Below are positions 1-9,301 of a stretch of DNA of 64,000 nt, piece after piece. The translations under genes and the position numbers were made by a program. The number at the start of each line of letters is the position of its first letter. Position 1 is the stretch's first letter. Source of the DNA: Pantoea sp050157905 (GTDB lineage Bacteria; Pseudomonadota; Gammaproteobacteria; Enterobacterales; Enterobacteriaceae). The DNA is taken from positions 186,001 to 250,000 of the forward strand of contig NZ_JBKIWZ010000001.1 of assembly GCF_050157905.1 (NCBI RefSeq), written 5' to 3'. The notes beneath the pieces are model-generated. The model was not told where the DNA came from. It saw only the letters and a program-made list of their open reading frames with translations, and ran no database searches.

Positions 1-415
1 CCGTTTCAGTCCGCGTATTCAGGAACGTATTCGTCGTTCTGAGACACTGACTGCAAATAATAGTGGCCTGACGCTCAACATTGCTGCCAACTATGGCGGC
101 CGTTGGGATATTATCGAAGGCGTGAAAAAACTGGCTGAACAGGTTCAGGAAGGATTACTGAGACCTGATCAGATTACCGAAGAGAGCCTGACGTCGCAGC
201 TCTGTATGCAGGAGCTGGCGCCAGTGGATTTAGTGATAAGGACCGGGGGAGAGCATCGGATTAGCAACTTCCTGCTGTGGCAAATTGCCTATGCTGAATT
301 CTATTTTACCGATGTGCTCTGGCCGGATTTCGATGAACACGTTTTTGAAGGTGCACTGAATGCATTCTCTCTGCGGGAGCGTCGTTTTGGCGGCGCTGCA
401 CCAGGCGGCGCCTGA
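1..415 (+). CDS. ispU: Undecaprenyl diphosphate synthase, C-terminal part
   Basis: The 3' end of the cis-prenyltransferase gene ispU (uppS), cut by the window edge; the reading frame enters at base 2 and 137 residues are visible of about 250 usual for the family. The enzyme is cytosolic and membrane-associated and adds isopentenyl units to farnesyl diphosphate to make the C55 lipid carrier for peptidoglycan and O-antigen. Visible hallmarks are the RTGGE-R-SNFLLWQ block, which binds the diphosphate and forms the dimer contact, and the LWPDF segment near the end. It lies 18 bases before cdsA, as in E. coli, in the uppS-cdsA-rseP-bamA order. Identification is secure. Confidence 0.96.
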   Translation, partial: RFSPRIQERIRRSETLTANNSGLTLNIAANYGGRWDIIEGVKKLAEQVQEGLLRPDQITEESLTSQLCMQELAPVDLVIRTGGEHRISNFLLWQIAYAEFYFTDVLWPDFDEHVFEGALNAFSLRERRFGGAAPGGA

Positions 416-433
416 GCAATCTGGGGGTAACCT

Positions 434-1291
434 TTGCTGAAGTCTCGTCTGATTACCGCGTTGATCTTAATTCCGCTGGTAATAGTTGCACTGTTCTGGT
501 TACCGCCCGTAGGTTTCGCACTGACAACGATTGTTATCTGCATGCTGGCCGCCTGGGAGTGGGGGCAGTTTGCAGGGATGGCATCACGCCAGCAGCGCGT
601 CTGGCTGGCTGTACTTTGTGGCCTGCTGCTGGCACTGATGCAGTTTACGCTGCCACCCTATCAACACACCGTGCATCTGCCACAGATTGCGACATCGCTT
701 TGGGCGTCGCTCGTGTGGTGGGTTGTGGCGCTGCTGCTTGTGCTCTCCTATCCCGCTTCTGCGGCTTTCTGGCGCCATTCGCGTCCGCTCCGCTTACTCT
801 TTGGCATATTAACCCTGGTGCCCTTTTTCTGGGGCATGGTGGCGCTGCGCCAGTATCACTATGAAACTGACCACTTTGCCGGTGCCTGGTGGCTGCTGTT
901 TGTGCTGCTGCTGGTGTGGGGCGCGGATTCGGGAGCCTACATGTTTGGCAAAATGTTCGGCAAACACAAGCTGGCGCCGAAGGTTTCACCGGGAAAAACC
1001 TGGGAAGGGTTTCTGGGTGGTCTGGTCTGCTCGGCGCTGATTGCGCTGCTGTTTGCCTCGCTGGCGCCGCTTACGGTTTCTGCCAGTACGCTGGTGGTCT
1101 GTGCGGTGATTTCAACGCTGGCGTCGGTACTGGGCGACCTTACGGAGAGTATGTTCAAACGTGAAGCGGGCATTAAGGACAGCGGCAACCTGATCCCGGG
1201 GCATGGTGGCATGCTTGACCGCATCGATAGCCTGACTGCGGCGGTGCCGGTGTTTGCCTGTTTACTGCTGCTGGTGTTCCGCACTCTCTAA
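434..1291 (+). CDS. cdsA: Phosphatidate cytidylyltransferase (CDP-diacylglycerol synthase)
   Basis: Makes CDP-diacylglycerol from phosphatidic acid and CTP, the branch point of phospholipid synthesis, in the inner membrane. The 285-residue protein is almost entirely hydrophobic helices and carries the family signature near the C-terminus: S-x-FKR followed by KD, PGHGG and LDRID. The start is a TTG at 434 preceded by a purine-rich GGGGGT site; it gives the expected N-terminus MLKSRLI. It sits between ispU and rseP, 13 bases upstream of rseP, as in other enterobacteria. Length and context agree with the family. Confidence 0.96.
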   Translation: MLKSRLITALILIPLVIVALFWLPPVGFALTTIVICMLAAWEWGQFAGMASRQQRVWLAVLCGLLLALMQFTLPPYQHTVHLPQIATSLWASLVWWVVALLLVLSYPASAAFWRHSRPLRLLFGILTLVPFFWGMVALRQYHYETDHFAGAWWLLFVLLLVWGADSGAYMFGKMFGKHKLAPKVSPGKTWEGFLGGLVCSALIALLFASLAPLTVSASTLVVCAVISTLASVLGDLTESMFKREAGIKDSGNLIPGHGGMLDRIDSLTAAVPVFACLLLLVFRTL

Positions 1292-1304
1292 GGACAGGCA
1301 AAAG

Positions 1305-2651
1305 ATGTTGAGCATACTCTGGAGTTTCGTCGCTTTTATCGTTGCGCTGGGTGTACTGATTACGGTTCATGAGTTTGGCCACTTCTGGGTCGCTCGTCGC
1401 TGTGGCGTTAAGGTTGAACGCTTTTCCATAGGCTTCGGCAAGGCGCTCTGGCAGCGCCGTGACCGCCACGGCACCGAATATGTCATCGCGCTGATTCCGC
1501 TCGGCGGCTACGTCAAAATGCTCGATGAACGCGTTGAAAGCGTGCCGGCCGAGCTGCGTCATCAGGCTTTTAACAACAAAACCGTCTGGCAACGCGCCTC
1601 CATCATCGCGGCGGGTCCCGTCGCGAACTTCATCTTCGCCATCTTCGCCTACTGGGTTGTGTTTATTCACGGCGTGCCCGGCGTGCGCCCGGTAATCGGT
1701 GAAATTTTAAACGGTTCGGTGGCTGCAGAAGCTCAAATTACGCCCGGCATGGAACTTAAGGCGGTTGACGGTATCGAAACGCCTGACTGGGATGCTGTGC
1801 GTATGGCGCTGGTCGGTAAAATCGGGGACAGCAGTACCACGCTGACCGTGGCCCGATTTGGCGAAGAAGCGACGCAGCAGAAGCAGCTGGATTTGCGTAA
1901 CTGGCAGTTTGAGCCGGATAAGCAGGATCCAGTCGTTGCGTTAGGGATTCAGCCTCGCGGTCCGCAGATTGAGACCACGCTGGCAGAAGTACAGGCGAAT
2001 TCGCCAGCCAGTGAAGCCGGTTTGCAAGCAGGCGACAGGATCGTTAAAGTCGATGGTCAGCCATTATCGCAGTGGCAGTCCTTTGTGACCCAGGTTCGGG
2101 ATAACCCGGGCAAAAGCATGGCACTTGAGGTGGATCGCGGCGGTGACTCGATTGCGCTGACGATGACGCCGGAAGCGAAAGCGGGCAGTAAAGCGGGATT
2201 TGCGGGTGTCATTCCGCGCGTAATCCCGCTGCCAGAAGAGTACAAAACGGTAAGGCAGTATGGCGCGTTTGCCGCTATCGGCGAAGCCAGTGTAAAAACC
2301 TGGCAGCTGATGAAGCTCACCGTGTCCATGCTGGGCAAGTTAATAACCGGCGATGTGAAGCTGAACAACCTGAGCGGGCCAATTTCAATTGCACAGGGCG
2401 CAGGGTTGTCAGCGGAGTACGGGTTGATTTATTACCTGATGTTCCTGGCGCTGATTAGCGTCAACCTGGGCATCATCAACTTGTTCCCTCTGCCGGTTTT
2501 AGATGGTGGTCATCTGCTCTTCCTGGCGATCGAAAAGATCAAAGGTGGACCGGTGTCCGAGCGAGTTCAGGACTTTAGTTATCGCATCGGCTCAATTCTG
2601 CTGGTGCTGTTAATGGGGCTTGCACTTTTCAATGATTTCTCACGTTTGTAA
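1305..2651 (+). CDS. rseP: Site-2 zinc protease RseP
   Basis: Intramembrane metalloprotease that cleaves the anti-sigma factor RseA (after DegS) to release sigma-E, and also removes remnant signal peptides. The 448-residue product has the HEFGH zinc motif at residues 22-26 in the first membrane helix, two PDZ domains in the periplasmic middle part (the second around GLQAGDRIVKVDG), and the LDGGH motif near residue 400 that supplies the third zinc ligand. A longer frame opens upstream inside cdsA; the ATG at 1305 is chosen because it gives the conserved MLSILWSF N-terminus and follows an AGGA site. Co-transcription with cdsA and bamA is likely. Confidence 0.96.
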   Translation: MLSILWSFVAFIVALGVLITVHEFGHFWVARRCGVKVERFSIGFGKALWQRRDRHGTEYVIALIPLGGYVKMLDERVESVPAELRHQAFNNKTVWQRASIIAAGPVANFIFAIFAYWVVFIHGVPGVRPVIGEILNGSVAAEAQITPGMELKAVDGIETPDWDAVRMALVGKIGDSSTTLTVARFGEEATQQKQLDLRNWQFEPDKQDPVVALGIQPRGPQIETTLAEVQANSPASEAGLQAGDRIVKVDGQPLSQWQSFVTQVRDNPGKSMALEVDRGGDSIALTMTPEAKAGSKAGFAGVIPRVIPLPEEYKTVRQYGAFAAIGEASVKTWQLMKLTVSMLGKLITGDVKLNNLSGPISIAQGAGLSAEYGLIYYLMFLALISVNLGIINLFPLPVLDGGHLLFLAIEKIKGGPVSERVQDFSYRIGSILLVLLMGLALFNDFSRL

Positions 2652-2702
2652 CCGCTGGAACGCGAACATTCGAGGGATGTGTTAGGAAAACGCATAACAA
2701 CG

Positions 2703-5114
2703 ATGGCGATGAAAAAGTTGCTCATAGCGTCGCTGCTGTTTAGCAGCGCCACCGTTTACGGTGCAGACGATTTCGTGGTGAAGGATATTCATTTCGAAGG
2801 GCTGCAGCGAGTCGCCGTCGGCGCGGCTCTGCTGAGTATGCCAGTACGGGTTGGCGATACGGTGAATGACGATGATGTCAGAAACACCATTCGCTCGCTG
2901 TTTGCTACTGGCAACTTTGAGGATGTTCAGGTCCTGCGAGACGGTACAACACTAATTGTCCAGGTCAAAGAACGTCCTACCATTGCCAGCATTACCTTCA
3001 GCGGTAACAAAGCGGTGAAAGAGGACCAGCTCAAACAGAATCTGGAAGCCTCTGGTGTGCGTGTCGGCGAAGCGCTGGACCGCACCACCATCTCTTCTAT
3101 CGAGAAAGGCCTTGAGGATTTCTATTACAGCGTCGGGAAATACACCGCTAACGTGAAAGCCGTGGTTACGCCGCTGCCACGTAACCGTGTCGACCTGAAG
3201 CTGGTCTTTACCGAAGGTGTCTCTGCCAAAATTCAGCAGATCAACATCGTTGGTAACAAAGCCTTTAGCTCCGACGAGCTGATCTCCCGCTTCCAGCTGC
3301 GCGATGAAGTGCCGTGGTGGAACGTGGTGGGTGACCGCAAATACCAGAAACAGAAACTGGCGGGCGACCTCGAAACCCTGCGCAGCTTCTACCTGGATCG
3401 CGGTTATGCACGCTTCAACATCGATTCTACTCAGGTCAGCCTGACGCCCGATAAAAAAGGCATCTACATCACGGTGAACATCACCGAAGGCGACCAGTAT
3501 AAAATTGCGGGCGTGATCGTCAATGGCAGCATGGCGGGCCACTCAGCAGAAATTGAACATCTGACCAAGATTCCGTCAGGCGAGCTTTATAACGGCGCCA
3601 AAGTGACGAAGATGGAAGATGACATCAAGAAACTGCTGGGCCGCTATGGCTATGCCTATCCGCGCGTGGCGACACAGCCAGAAATCAACGACGCTGATAA
3701 GACCGTAAAACTGCATATCAATGTGGATGCGGGTAACCGCTACTACGTGCGCAACGTCCGCTTCGAAGGCAACGACACCTCGAAAGATTCGGTGTTACGT
3801 CGTGAGATGCGCCAGATGGAAGGCGCGTGGCTGGGTAGCGACCTGGTTGAGCAGGGTAAAGAGCGTCTGAACCGCACCGGTTACTTCGAAACCGTGGATG
3901 TGGATACCCAGCGCGTACCGGGCTCACCGGACCAGGTGGATGTGGTTTATAAGGTTAAAGAGCGCAACACCGGGACCTTTAACTTCGGCGTCGGCTACGG
4001 CACCGAAAGTGGCGTGAGCTTCCAGGTCGGGGTAACGCAGGATAACTGGCTGGGCACCGGTAATACCGTCGGTATCAGCGGCACCAAAAATGACTACCAG
4101 ACCTATGCGGAATTCTCGCTGACCGATCCGTACTTCACTGTTGACGGTGTCAGTCTGGGTGGTCGTCTGTTCTACAACGACTTTAAAGCGGACAACGCGG
4201 ACCTCTCTGACTATACCAACAAAAGTTATGGTCTGGATGGTACGCTCGGCTTCCCGGTTAACGAAAACAACACCCTGCGTGTCGGTCTGGGCTATGTCCA
4301 TAACGACCTCTCCAACATGCAGCCGCAGGTAGCGATGTGGCGTTATCTCGACTCGGTTGGCAAGCCGCAGCAGCTTAACGACAAAGGTGAGTTCTCTGCG
4401 GATGACTTCACCTTTAACTATGGCTGGACGTACAACACCCTGGACCGCGGCTTCTTCCCGACGTCGGGTAACCGCACCAACCTGAACGGTAAGGTGACGA
4501 TTCCAGGCTCAGATAACAGCTTCTATAAGGCGACGCTGGATACCCAGCAATATATGCCGATTAACCAGGATCATACCTGGGTGCTGCTGGGCCGTGGCCG
4601 CGTGGGCTATGGCGATGGACTTGGCGGCAAAGAGATGCCGTTCTATGAGAACTTCTACGCCGGTGGTTCAAGCACCGTACGTGGCTTCCAGTCCAACACC
4701 ATTGGTCCGAAAGCCGCTTACTACAATAACAACTCGTCTAACTGCCGGATTGCCGATCCAGATGGCGTCTGTAAGTCTGACGATGCGGTCGGGGGTAACG
4801 CGATGGCGATCGCCAGCCTTGAGCTGATTACGCCAACGCCGTTCCTGAGCGAAAAGTATGCTAACTCGGTACGTACGTCGGTGTTTGTCGACGCCGGTAC
4901 CGCGTGGGATACCCATTGGGAAAATACCGACAAAACGCGTGCTGCGGGCATTCCTGACTATAGCGATCCAAACAACATCCGCGTTTCAAGCGGTGTAGCG
5001 CTGCAGTGGATGTCACCGCTTGGCCCGCTGGTATTCTCTTATGCCCAGCCGATGAAGAAAGTCGAGGGAGACAAATCAGAGCAGTTCCAGTTTAACATTG
5101 GTAAAACCTGGTAA
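2703..5114 (+). CDS. bamA: Outer membrane protein assembly factor BamA
   Basis: Essential core of the BAM machine that inserts beta-barrel proteins into the outer membrane. The 803-residue precursor has a signal peptide ending VYGA, five POTRA domains (about residues 24-420) and a C-terminal 16-strand barrel with the VRGF motif of loop 6 (region GGSSTVRGFQS) and a terminal aromatic residue (GKTW). The start at ATG 2703 gives the conserved MAMKKLL; an in-frame upstream TTG would add an 8-residue extension not seen in E. coli. It follows rseP by 51 bases. Near identity to E. coli BamA through the signal peptide and first POTRA makes the call certain. Confidence 0.98.
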   Translation: MAMKKLLIASLLFSSATVYGADDFVVKDIHFEGLQRVAVGAALLSMPVRVGDTVNDDDVRNTIRSLFATGNFEDVQVLRDGTTLIVQVKERPTIASITFSGNKAVKEDQLKQNLEASGVRVGEALDRTTISSIEKGLEDFYYSVGKYTANVKAVVTPLPRNRVDLKLVFTEGVSAKIQQINIVGNKAFSSDELISRFQLRDEVPWWNVVGDRKYQKQKLAGDLETLRSFYLDRGYARFNIDSTQVSLTPDKKGIYITVNITEGDQYKIAGVIVNGSMAGHSAEIEHLTKIPSGELYNGAKVTKMEDDIKKLLGRYGYAYPRVATQPEINDADKTVKLHINVDAGNRYYVRNVRFEGNDTSKDSVLRREMRQMEGAWLGSDLVEQGKERLNRTGYFETVDVDTQRVPGSPDQVDVVYKVKERNTGTFNFGVGYGTESGVSFQVGVTQDNWLGTGNTVGISGTKNDYQTYAEFSLTDPYFTVDGVSLGGRLFYNDFKADNADLSDYTNKSYGLDGTLGFPVNENNTLRVGLGYVHNDLSNMQPQVAMWRYLDSVGKPQQLNDKGEFSADDFTFNYGWTYNTLDRGFFPTSGNRTNLNGKVTIPGSDNSFYKATLDTQQYMPINQDHTWVLLGRGRVGYGDGLGGKEMPFYENFYAGGSSTVRGFQSNTIGPKAAYYNNNSSNCRIADPDGVCKSDDAVGGNAMAIASLELITPTPFLSEKYANSVRTSVFVDAGTAWDTHWENTDKTRAAGIPDYSDPNNIRVSSGVALQWMSPLGPLVFSYAQPMKKVEGDKSEQFQFNIGKTW

Positions 5115-5149
5115 TGTTCTGAGCATGGATGCAAGCTGAAGTCTTGCTG

Positions 5150-5175
5150 CCGGACAGCACCCGCTGCTGTTCCGG
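5150..5175 (+). other. Hairpin in the bamA-skp intergenic region
   Basis: An inverted repeat (CCGGACAGCA against TGCTGTTCCGG) lies in the 108-base gap between bamA and skp. No run of T follows it, so it is more likely an mRNA processing or stability element that lets the following genes be expressed at a different level than a true terminator. Confidence 0.45.
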
Positions 5176-5223
5176 TGCAAACACTGTGTCGCTGACACAA
5201 ACGTTGATGGTAAGGAGTTTATA

Positions 5224-5721
5224 GTGAAAAAGTTGTTGTGTGCCGCAGGTCTGGGTCTTGCTTTAGCGGTTTCCGCTGGTGTTCAGGCTGCTGACAAAAT
5301 TGCAGTGGTAAACGTGTCCAGCATTTTCCAACAGTTACCGCAACGAGCGACTGTTGCTAAACAGCTGGAAAACGAGTTCAAAGGCCGTGCAACTGAGCTG
5401 CAGAGCCAGGAACGCGATCTGCAAACCAAAATGCAGCGTCTGCAGCGTGACGGTTCGACCATGAAGGCCAGCGAGCGCAGCCGCATGGAGAAAGACGTCA
5501 TGTCACAGCGTGAAGCCTTCTCTTCGAAAGCACAGGCGTTTGAGCAGGATAACCGTCGCCGTCAGATGGAAGAGCGTAACAAGCTGCTGAGCCGTATTCA
5601 GGACGCCGTGAAGAAAGTCGCGGACAGCGATGGCTATGACGTCGTCATCGACGCGAACGCGGTGGCTTATGCATCAAACGCAAAAGACATCACGGCTGAC
5701 GTGCTGAAACAGGTTAAATAA
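5224..5721 (+). CDS. skp: Periplasmic chaperone Skp (OmpH/HlpA)
   Basis: Trimeric jellyfish-shaped chaperone that holds unfolded outer membrane proteins in the periplasm on the way to BamA. The 165-residue precursor begins with a GTG start after a TAAGGAG site, followed by a classic signal peptide (MKKLLCAAGLGLALAVSAG, cleaved after VQA). The mature part is rich in Q, R, K and E and forms the long coiled-coil tentacles (roughly residues 45-135). It lies between bamA and lpxD; the 3-base gap to lpxD implies co-translation with the lipid A genes. Confidence 0.97.
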   Translation: MKKLLCAAGLGLALAVSAGVQAADKIAVVNVSSIFQQLPQRATVAKQLENEFKGRATELQSQERDLQTKMQRLQRDGSTMKASERSRMEKDVMSQREAFSSKAQAFEQDNRRRQMEERNKLLSRIQDAVKKVADSDGYDVVIDANAVAYASNAKDITADVLKQVK

Positions 5722-5724
5722 TTC

Positions 5725-6750
5725 ATGTCATCTATTCGACTGGCTGATTTAGCCCAGCAGTTGGATGCAGAATTGCACGGAGATGGCGATATCGCCATCT
5801 CCGGCATTGCTTCTATGCAATCCGCCACAACTGGTCAAATCACTTTTCTTGCAAACAGCCGTTACCGCGAGCAACTCGCCCTGATTAAGGCCTCAGCCGT
5901 GGTGCTGACGGAAGCGGATCTGGAGTGGTGTAATACCGCGGCGCTGGTAGTGAAAAATCCCTACCTGACCTACGCGCGTATGGCACAGATACTCGACACT
6001 ACCCCTCAGCCTGCGCAGAACATTGCGCCCAGCGCGGTGATTGACCCTTCGGCCCGTCTCGGCAGCAATGTCGCGATTGGCGCAAACGCCGTGATTGAAG
6101 CGGATGTGGAGCTGGGCGATAACGTGGTAATTGGTGCAGGATGCTTTATCGGCAAAAAAACCCGTATCGGCAGCGGAACCCGTCTATGGGCCAACGTTTC
6201 TGTGTATCACGAGATTGTCATCGGTCAGGATTGTCTGATTCAGTCAGGCACGGTCATCGGTTCTGATGGTTTTGGTTACGCCAACGATCGCGGTAACTGG
6301 GTGAAAATCCCGCAGTTAGGCGCGGTGATTATCGGCGATCGCGTGGAAATAGGTGCCTGTACAACCATCGATCGCGGTGCGCTGGATAACACTCTGATCG
6401 GCAATGGTGTTATCATAGACAACCAGTGCCAGATCGCCCACAACGTAGTTATTGGCGACAATACAGCCGTTGCAGGCGGTGTGATCATGGCGGGTAGTCT
6501 GAAGATTGGGCGTTACTGTATGATTGGCGGTGCCAGCGTCATTAACGGCCACATGGAAATCTGTGACAAAGTAACGGTGACCGGTATGGGCATGGTCATG
6601 CGTCCTATCACAGAGCCAGGTGTTTATTCATCCGGCATTCCGCTGCAACCCAACAAAACCTGGCGCAAAACTGCAGCGCTGGTGATGAACATCGATGACA
6701 TGAGCAAACGCTTAAAAGCCATCGAGCGCAAGGTCGGCAAAGACGACTAA
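5725..6750 (+). CDS. lpxD: UDP-3-O-(3-hydroxymyristoyl)glucosamine N-acyltransferase
   Basis: Third step of lipid A synthesis: transfers a second 3-hydroxyacyl chain from acyl carrier protein to the glucosamine amino group. The 341-residue protein has an N-terminal uridine-binding domain (about residues 1-100) and then a left-handed parallel beta helix built of hexapeptide repeats (many [IV]G-x-x-x-x units), with the catalytic histidine in the QIAHN segment. ATG at 5725 follows skp by 3 bases. Length matches the E. coli enzyme. Confidence 0.97.
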   Translation: MSSIRLADLAQQLDAELHGDGDIAISGIASMQSATTGQITFLANSRYREQLALIKASAVVLTEADLEWCNTAALVVKNPYLTYARMAQILDTTPQPAQNIAPSAVIDPSARLGSNVAIGANAVIEADVELGDNVVIGAGCFIGKKTRIGSGTRLWANVSVYHEIVIGQDCLIQSGTVIGSDGFGYANDRGNWVKIPQLGAVIIGDRVEIGACTTIDRGALDNTLIGNGVIIDNQCQIAHNVVIGDNTAVAGGVIMAGSLKIGRYCMIGGASVINGHMEICDKVTVTGMGMVMRPITEPGVYSSGIPLQPNKTWRKTAALVMNIDDMSKRLKAIERKVGKDD

Positions 6751-6825
6751 CCGCCATCCCCAAACTGACCGGCTTTCATAACAAAAATGTTAAGCAGGGA
6801 AGCCCGGCGCCACAGAACCTATTTG

Positions 6826-6860
6826 CGGCCTGCGGAAGATCACTTGATCTGTGCAGGCCG
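6826..6860 (+). other. Strong hairpin in the fabZ leader
   Basis: In the 151-base gap between lpxD and fabZ, CGGCCTGC pairs with GCAGGCCG, and an inner palindrome AGATCA/TGATCT extends the stem. It is not followed by a T run, so it is not a standard terminator; it may stabilise or attenuate the message ahead of fabZ. Function is inferred only. Confidence 0.4.
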
Positions 6861-6901
6861 TGTTATTGATGTCATCAGATTTTTAGGACAGGAAGAGTAT
6901 T

Positions 6902-7357
6902 TTGACTACTGAAACTCATACTCTGAAAATTGAAGAGATTTTAGAGCTGCTGCCGCACCGCTATCCGTTTCTGCTGGTAGACCGTGTGCTTGAATTTGAA
7001 GAGCACAAATACCTGCGTGCAGTGAAGAACGTTTCTGTTAATGAACCGTTTTTCCAGGGGCATTTCCCTGGTAAACCGATTTTTCCTGGCGTTCTGATCC
7101 TGGAAGCGATGGCGCAGGCTACCGGAATTCTGGCGTTTAAAAGCGTGGGTAAACTGGAGCCAGGCGAACTCTACTACTTTGCCGGTATCGACAATGCCCG
7201 TTTCAAACGCCCTGTCGTACCAGGCGACCAAATGATCATGGAAGTGACTTTCGAGAAAACCCGCCGTGGTCTGACCCGCTTTAAAGGCGTGGCGACTGTC
7301 GATGGTAAAATCGTTTGTGAAGCGACCATGATGTGTGCCCGCAGCCGGGAGGCATAA
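6902..7357 (+). CDS. fabZ: 3-hydroxyacyl-[acyl-carrier-protein] dehydratase FabZ
   Basis: Dehydrates 3-hydroxyacyl-ACP in fatty acid elongation and competes with LpxA for 3-hydroxymyristoyl-ACP, so it sets the balance between phospholipid and lipid A. The 151-residue hot-dog-fold protein has the catalytic pair His54 (QGHFPG) and Glu68 (LILEAMAQ). It starts with TTG at 6902, as in E. coli, after an AGGAAGAG site. The next gene, lpxA, begins 3 bases after its stop. Confidence 0.97.
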   Translation: MTTETHTLKIEEILELLPHRYPFLLVDRVLEFEEHKYLRAVKNVSVNEPFFQGHFPGKPIFPGVLILEAMAQATGILAFKSVGKLEPGELYYFAGIDNARFKRPVVPGDQMIMEVTFEKTRRGLTRFKGVATVDGKIVCEATMMCARSREA

Positions 7358-7360
7358 TTC

Positions 7361-8149
7361 GTGATTGATCCAACCGCCACTATCCATCCCAGTTCTGTTA
7401 TCGAAGAGGGCGCTATCATTGGCGCCCGTGTTCACATTGGCCCGTTTTGCTTTATTGGCGCGAATGTTGAGATCGGTGAAGGAACGGTACTGAAGTCACA
7501 CGTTGTGGTGAACGGCCACACGCGTATCGGTAAAGATAACCAGATCTATCAGTTCGCCTCAATCGGGGAAGTGAATCAGGATCTGAAATATGCCGGTGAG
7601 CCAACACGGGTTGAGATCGGCGATCGCAACCGCATCCGTGAAAGCGTGACGATTCACCGTGGCACTACCCAGGGTGGCCATGTCACCACGGTGGGCAGCG
7701 ATAATCTGCTGATGGTAAACGTTCATATCGCGCATGACTGCGTGATTGGCAACCGCTGCATCTTCGCCAACAACGCCACTCTGGGTGGTCACGTCACGGT
7801 CGATGATTTCGCCATTATTGGCGGCATGACAGCGGTCCATCAGTGGTGCACCATCGGTGCGCATGTGATGGTTGGCGGCTGCTCCGGCGTGGCACAGGAT
7901 GTCCCTCCTTATGTGATTGCACAGGGCAATCACGCGACGCCGTTCGGGATCAATATCGAAGGTCTCAAGCGCCGTGGCTTCAGCAAAGAGTCGCTGCACG
8001 CCATCCGCAACGCCTACAAGCTGCTCTACCGCAGCGGCAGAACACTGGAGGAAGTGAAGCCAGAGATCGAAGCTATCGCACAGCAGCACAGCGAAGTGCA
8101 ACCTTTCTACGACTTCTTCAGCCGTTCTACCCGTGGATTAATCCGTTAA
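7361..8149 (+). CDS. lpxA: Acyl-ACP:UDP-N-acetylglucosamine O-acyltransferase
   Basis: First step of lipid A synthesis: reversible transfer of 3-hydroxymyristate to the 3-OH of UDP-GlcNAc. The 262-residue protein starts with GTG and has the hexapeptide-repeat beta helix with catalytic His125 (NVHIAHD), then a C-terminal helical bundle. It is tightly packed between fabZ and lpxB (3-base gaps), so the cluster is probably one translation unit. Confidence 0.97.
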   Translation: MIDPTATIHPSSVIEEGAIIGARVHIGPFCFIGANVEIGEGTVLKSHVVVNGHTRIGKDNQIYQFASIGEVNQDLKYAGEPTRVEIGDRNRIRESVTIHRGTTQGGHVTTVGSDNLLMVNVHIAHDCVIGNRCIFANNATLGGHVTVDDFAIIGGMTAVHQWCTIGAHVMVGGCSGVAQDVPPYVIAQGNHATPFGINIEGLKRRGFSKESLHAIRNAYKLLYRSGRTLEEVKPEIEAIAQQHSEVQPFYDFFSRSTRGLIR

Positions 8150-8152
8150 TCC

Positions 8153-9301
8153 ATGTCAGCGCGTCCGTTAACGATTGCCCTGGTCGCCGGAGAAACCTCC
8201 GGCGATATTCTTGGTGCCGGTCTGATCCGTGCTCTGAAAGCCCGTCATCCGGATGCTCGCTTCGTGGGTGTGGCGGGACCGTTGATGCAGGCGGAAGGGT
8301 GTGAAGCCTGGTATGAGATGGAAGAGCTGGCGGTGATGGGGATTGTCGAGGTGCTGGGCCGTCTGCGACGCCTGCTGAAAATTCGCCGCGATCTGACGCA
8401 ACGTTTCACCGCCCTGCGGCCCGATGTCTTTGTCGGCATTGATGCGCCGGATTTTAATATCACGCTGGAAGGCAATCTCAAACGCGCGGGTATCCGCACC
8501 ATCCACTATGTCAGTCCTTCTGTCTGGGCATGGCGGCAAAAGCGCGTCTTTAAGATAGGCCGCAACACCGATCTGGTGCTGGCCTTCCTGCCGTTTGAAA
8601 AAGCTTTTTACGATCGCTTCAACGTTCCCTGCCGCTTTATCGGCCATACGATGGCGGATGCCATGCCGCTGCAGCCCGATAAGCTGGCCGCCCGGCGTCA
8701 TCTGGGAATTGCCGATGACGCGCTCTGTCTGGCCCTGCTGCCGGGCAGTCGCGGCGCAGAGGTAGAGATGCTCAGCGCAGACTTCCTGAAAACGGCCCGC
8801 CTGCTGCGTCGTCACTATCCGGCGCTGGAAATCGTGGTGCCGCTGGTGAATGCCCGTCGCCGTGAACAGTTTGAGAAGATTAAGGCCGAAACGGCACCGG
8901 AGCTGCCGATGCATCTGCTGGATGGACAGGGCCGGGAGGCGATGATCGCGAGCGATGCCGCATTGCTGGCTTCCGGTACTGCCGCTCTGGAGTGCATGCT
9001 GGCAAAATGTCCAATGGTGGTGGGATATCGCATGAAGCCTGCCACGTTCTGGCTGGCCAAACGGCTGGTCAAAACGCCTTATGTCTCGCTGCCAAATCTG
9101 CTGGCTGGGCGTGAGCTGGTCAAAGAGTTACTGCAGGATGCGTGTCAGCCCGAAGCGCTGGCCGTTGCGTTAGATCCGCTGCTGCATGCCGGGCCTGAAC
9201 GCGAAACGCTGCTGCAGACGTTTCATGAATTACATCAACAGATCCGCTGGAACGCCGATGAGCAGGCAGCGGATGCGGTACTGGAGCTGGTGAATGCCTG
9301 A
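8153..9301 (+). CDS. lpxB: Lipid-A-disaccharide synthase
   Basis: Inverting glycosyltransferase (family GT19) that joins UDP-2,3-diacylglucosamine and lipid X to form the lipid A disaccharide at the inner membrane. The 382-residue protein starts with the conserved glycine-rich AGETSGDILGA segment, has the SPSVWAWRQKR block, and the LLPGSRGAEVE nucleotide-binding stretch. The last 8 bases overlap the start of rnhB. Length matches the family. Confidence 0.97.
   Translation: MSARPLTIALVAGETSGDILGAGLIRALKARHPDARFVGVAGPLMQAEGCEAWYEMEELAVMGIVEVLGRLRRLLKIRRDLTQRFTALRPDVFVGIDAPDFNITLEGNLKRAGIRTIHYVSPSVWAWRQKRVFKIGRNTDLVLAFLPFEKAFYDRFNVPCRFIGHTMADAMPLQPDKLAARRHLGIADDALCLALLPGSRGAEVEMLSADFLKTARLLRRHYPALEIVVPLVNARRREQFEKIKAETAPELPMHLLDGQGREAMIASDAALLASGTAALECMLAKCPMVVGYRMKPATFWLAKRLVKTPYVSLPNLLAGRELVKELLQDACQPEALAVALDPLLHAGPERETLLQTFHELHQQIRWNADEQAADAVLELVNA

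Noticed and set aside
8168..8914. A 248-codon leftward frame inside lpxB
   Set aside because: Antisense shadow of lpxB; its composition is that of a complement, not of a protein family.
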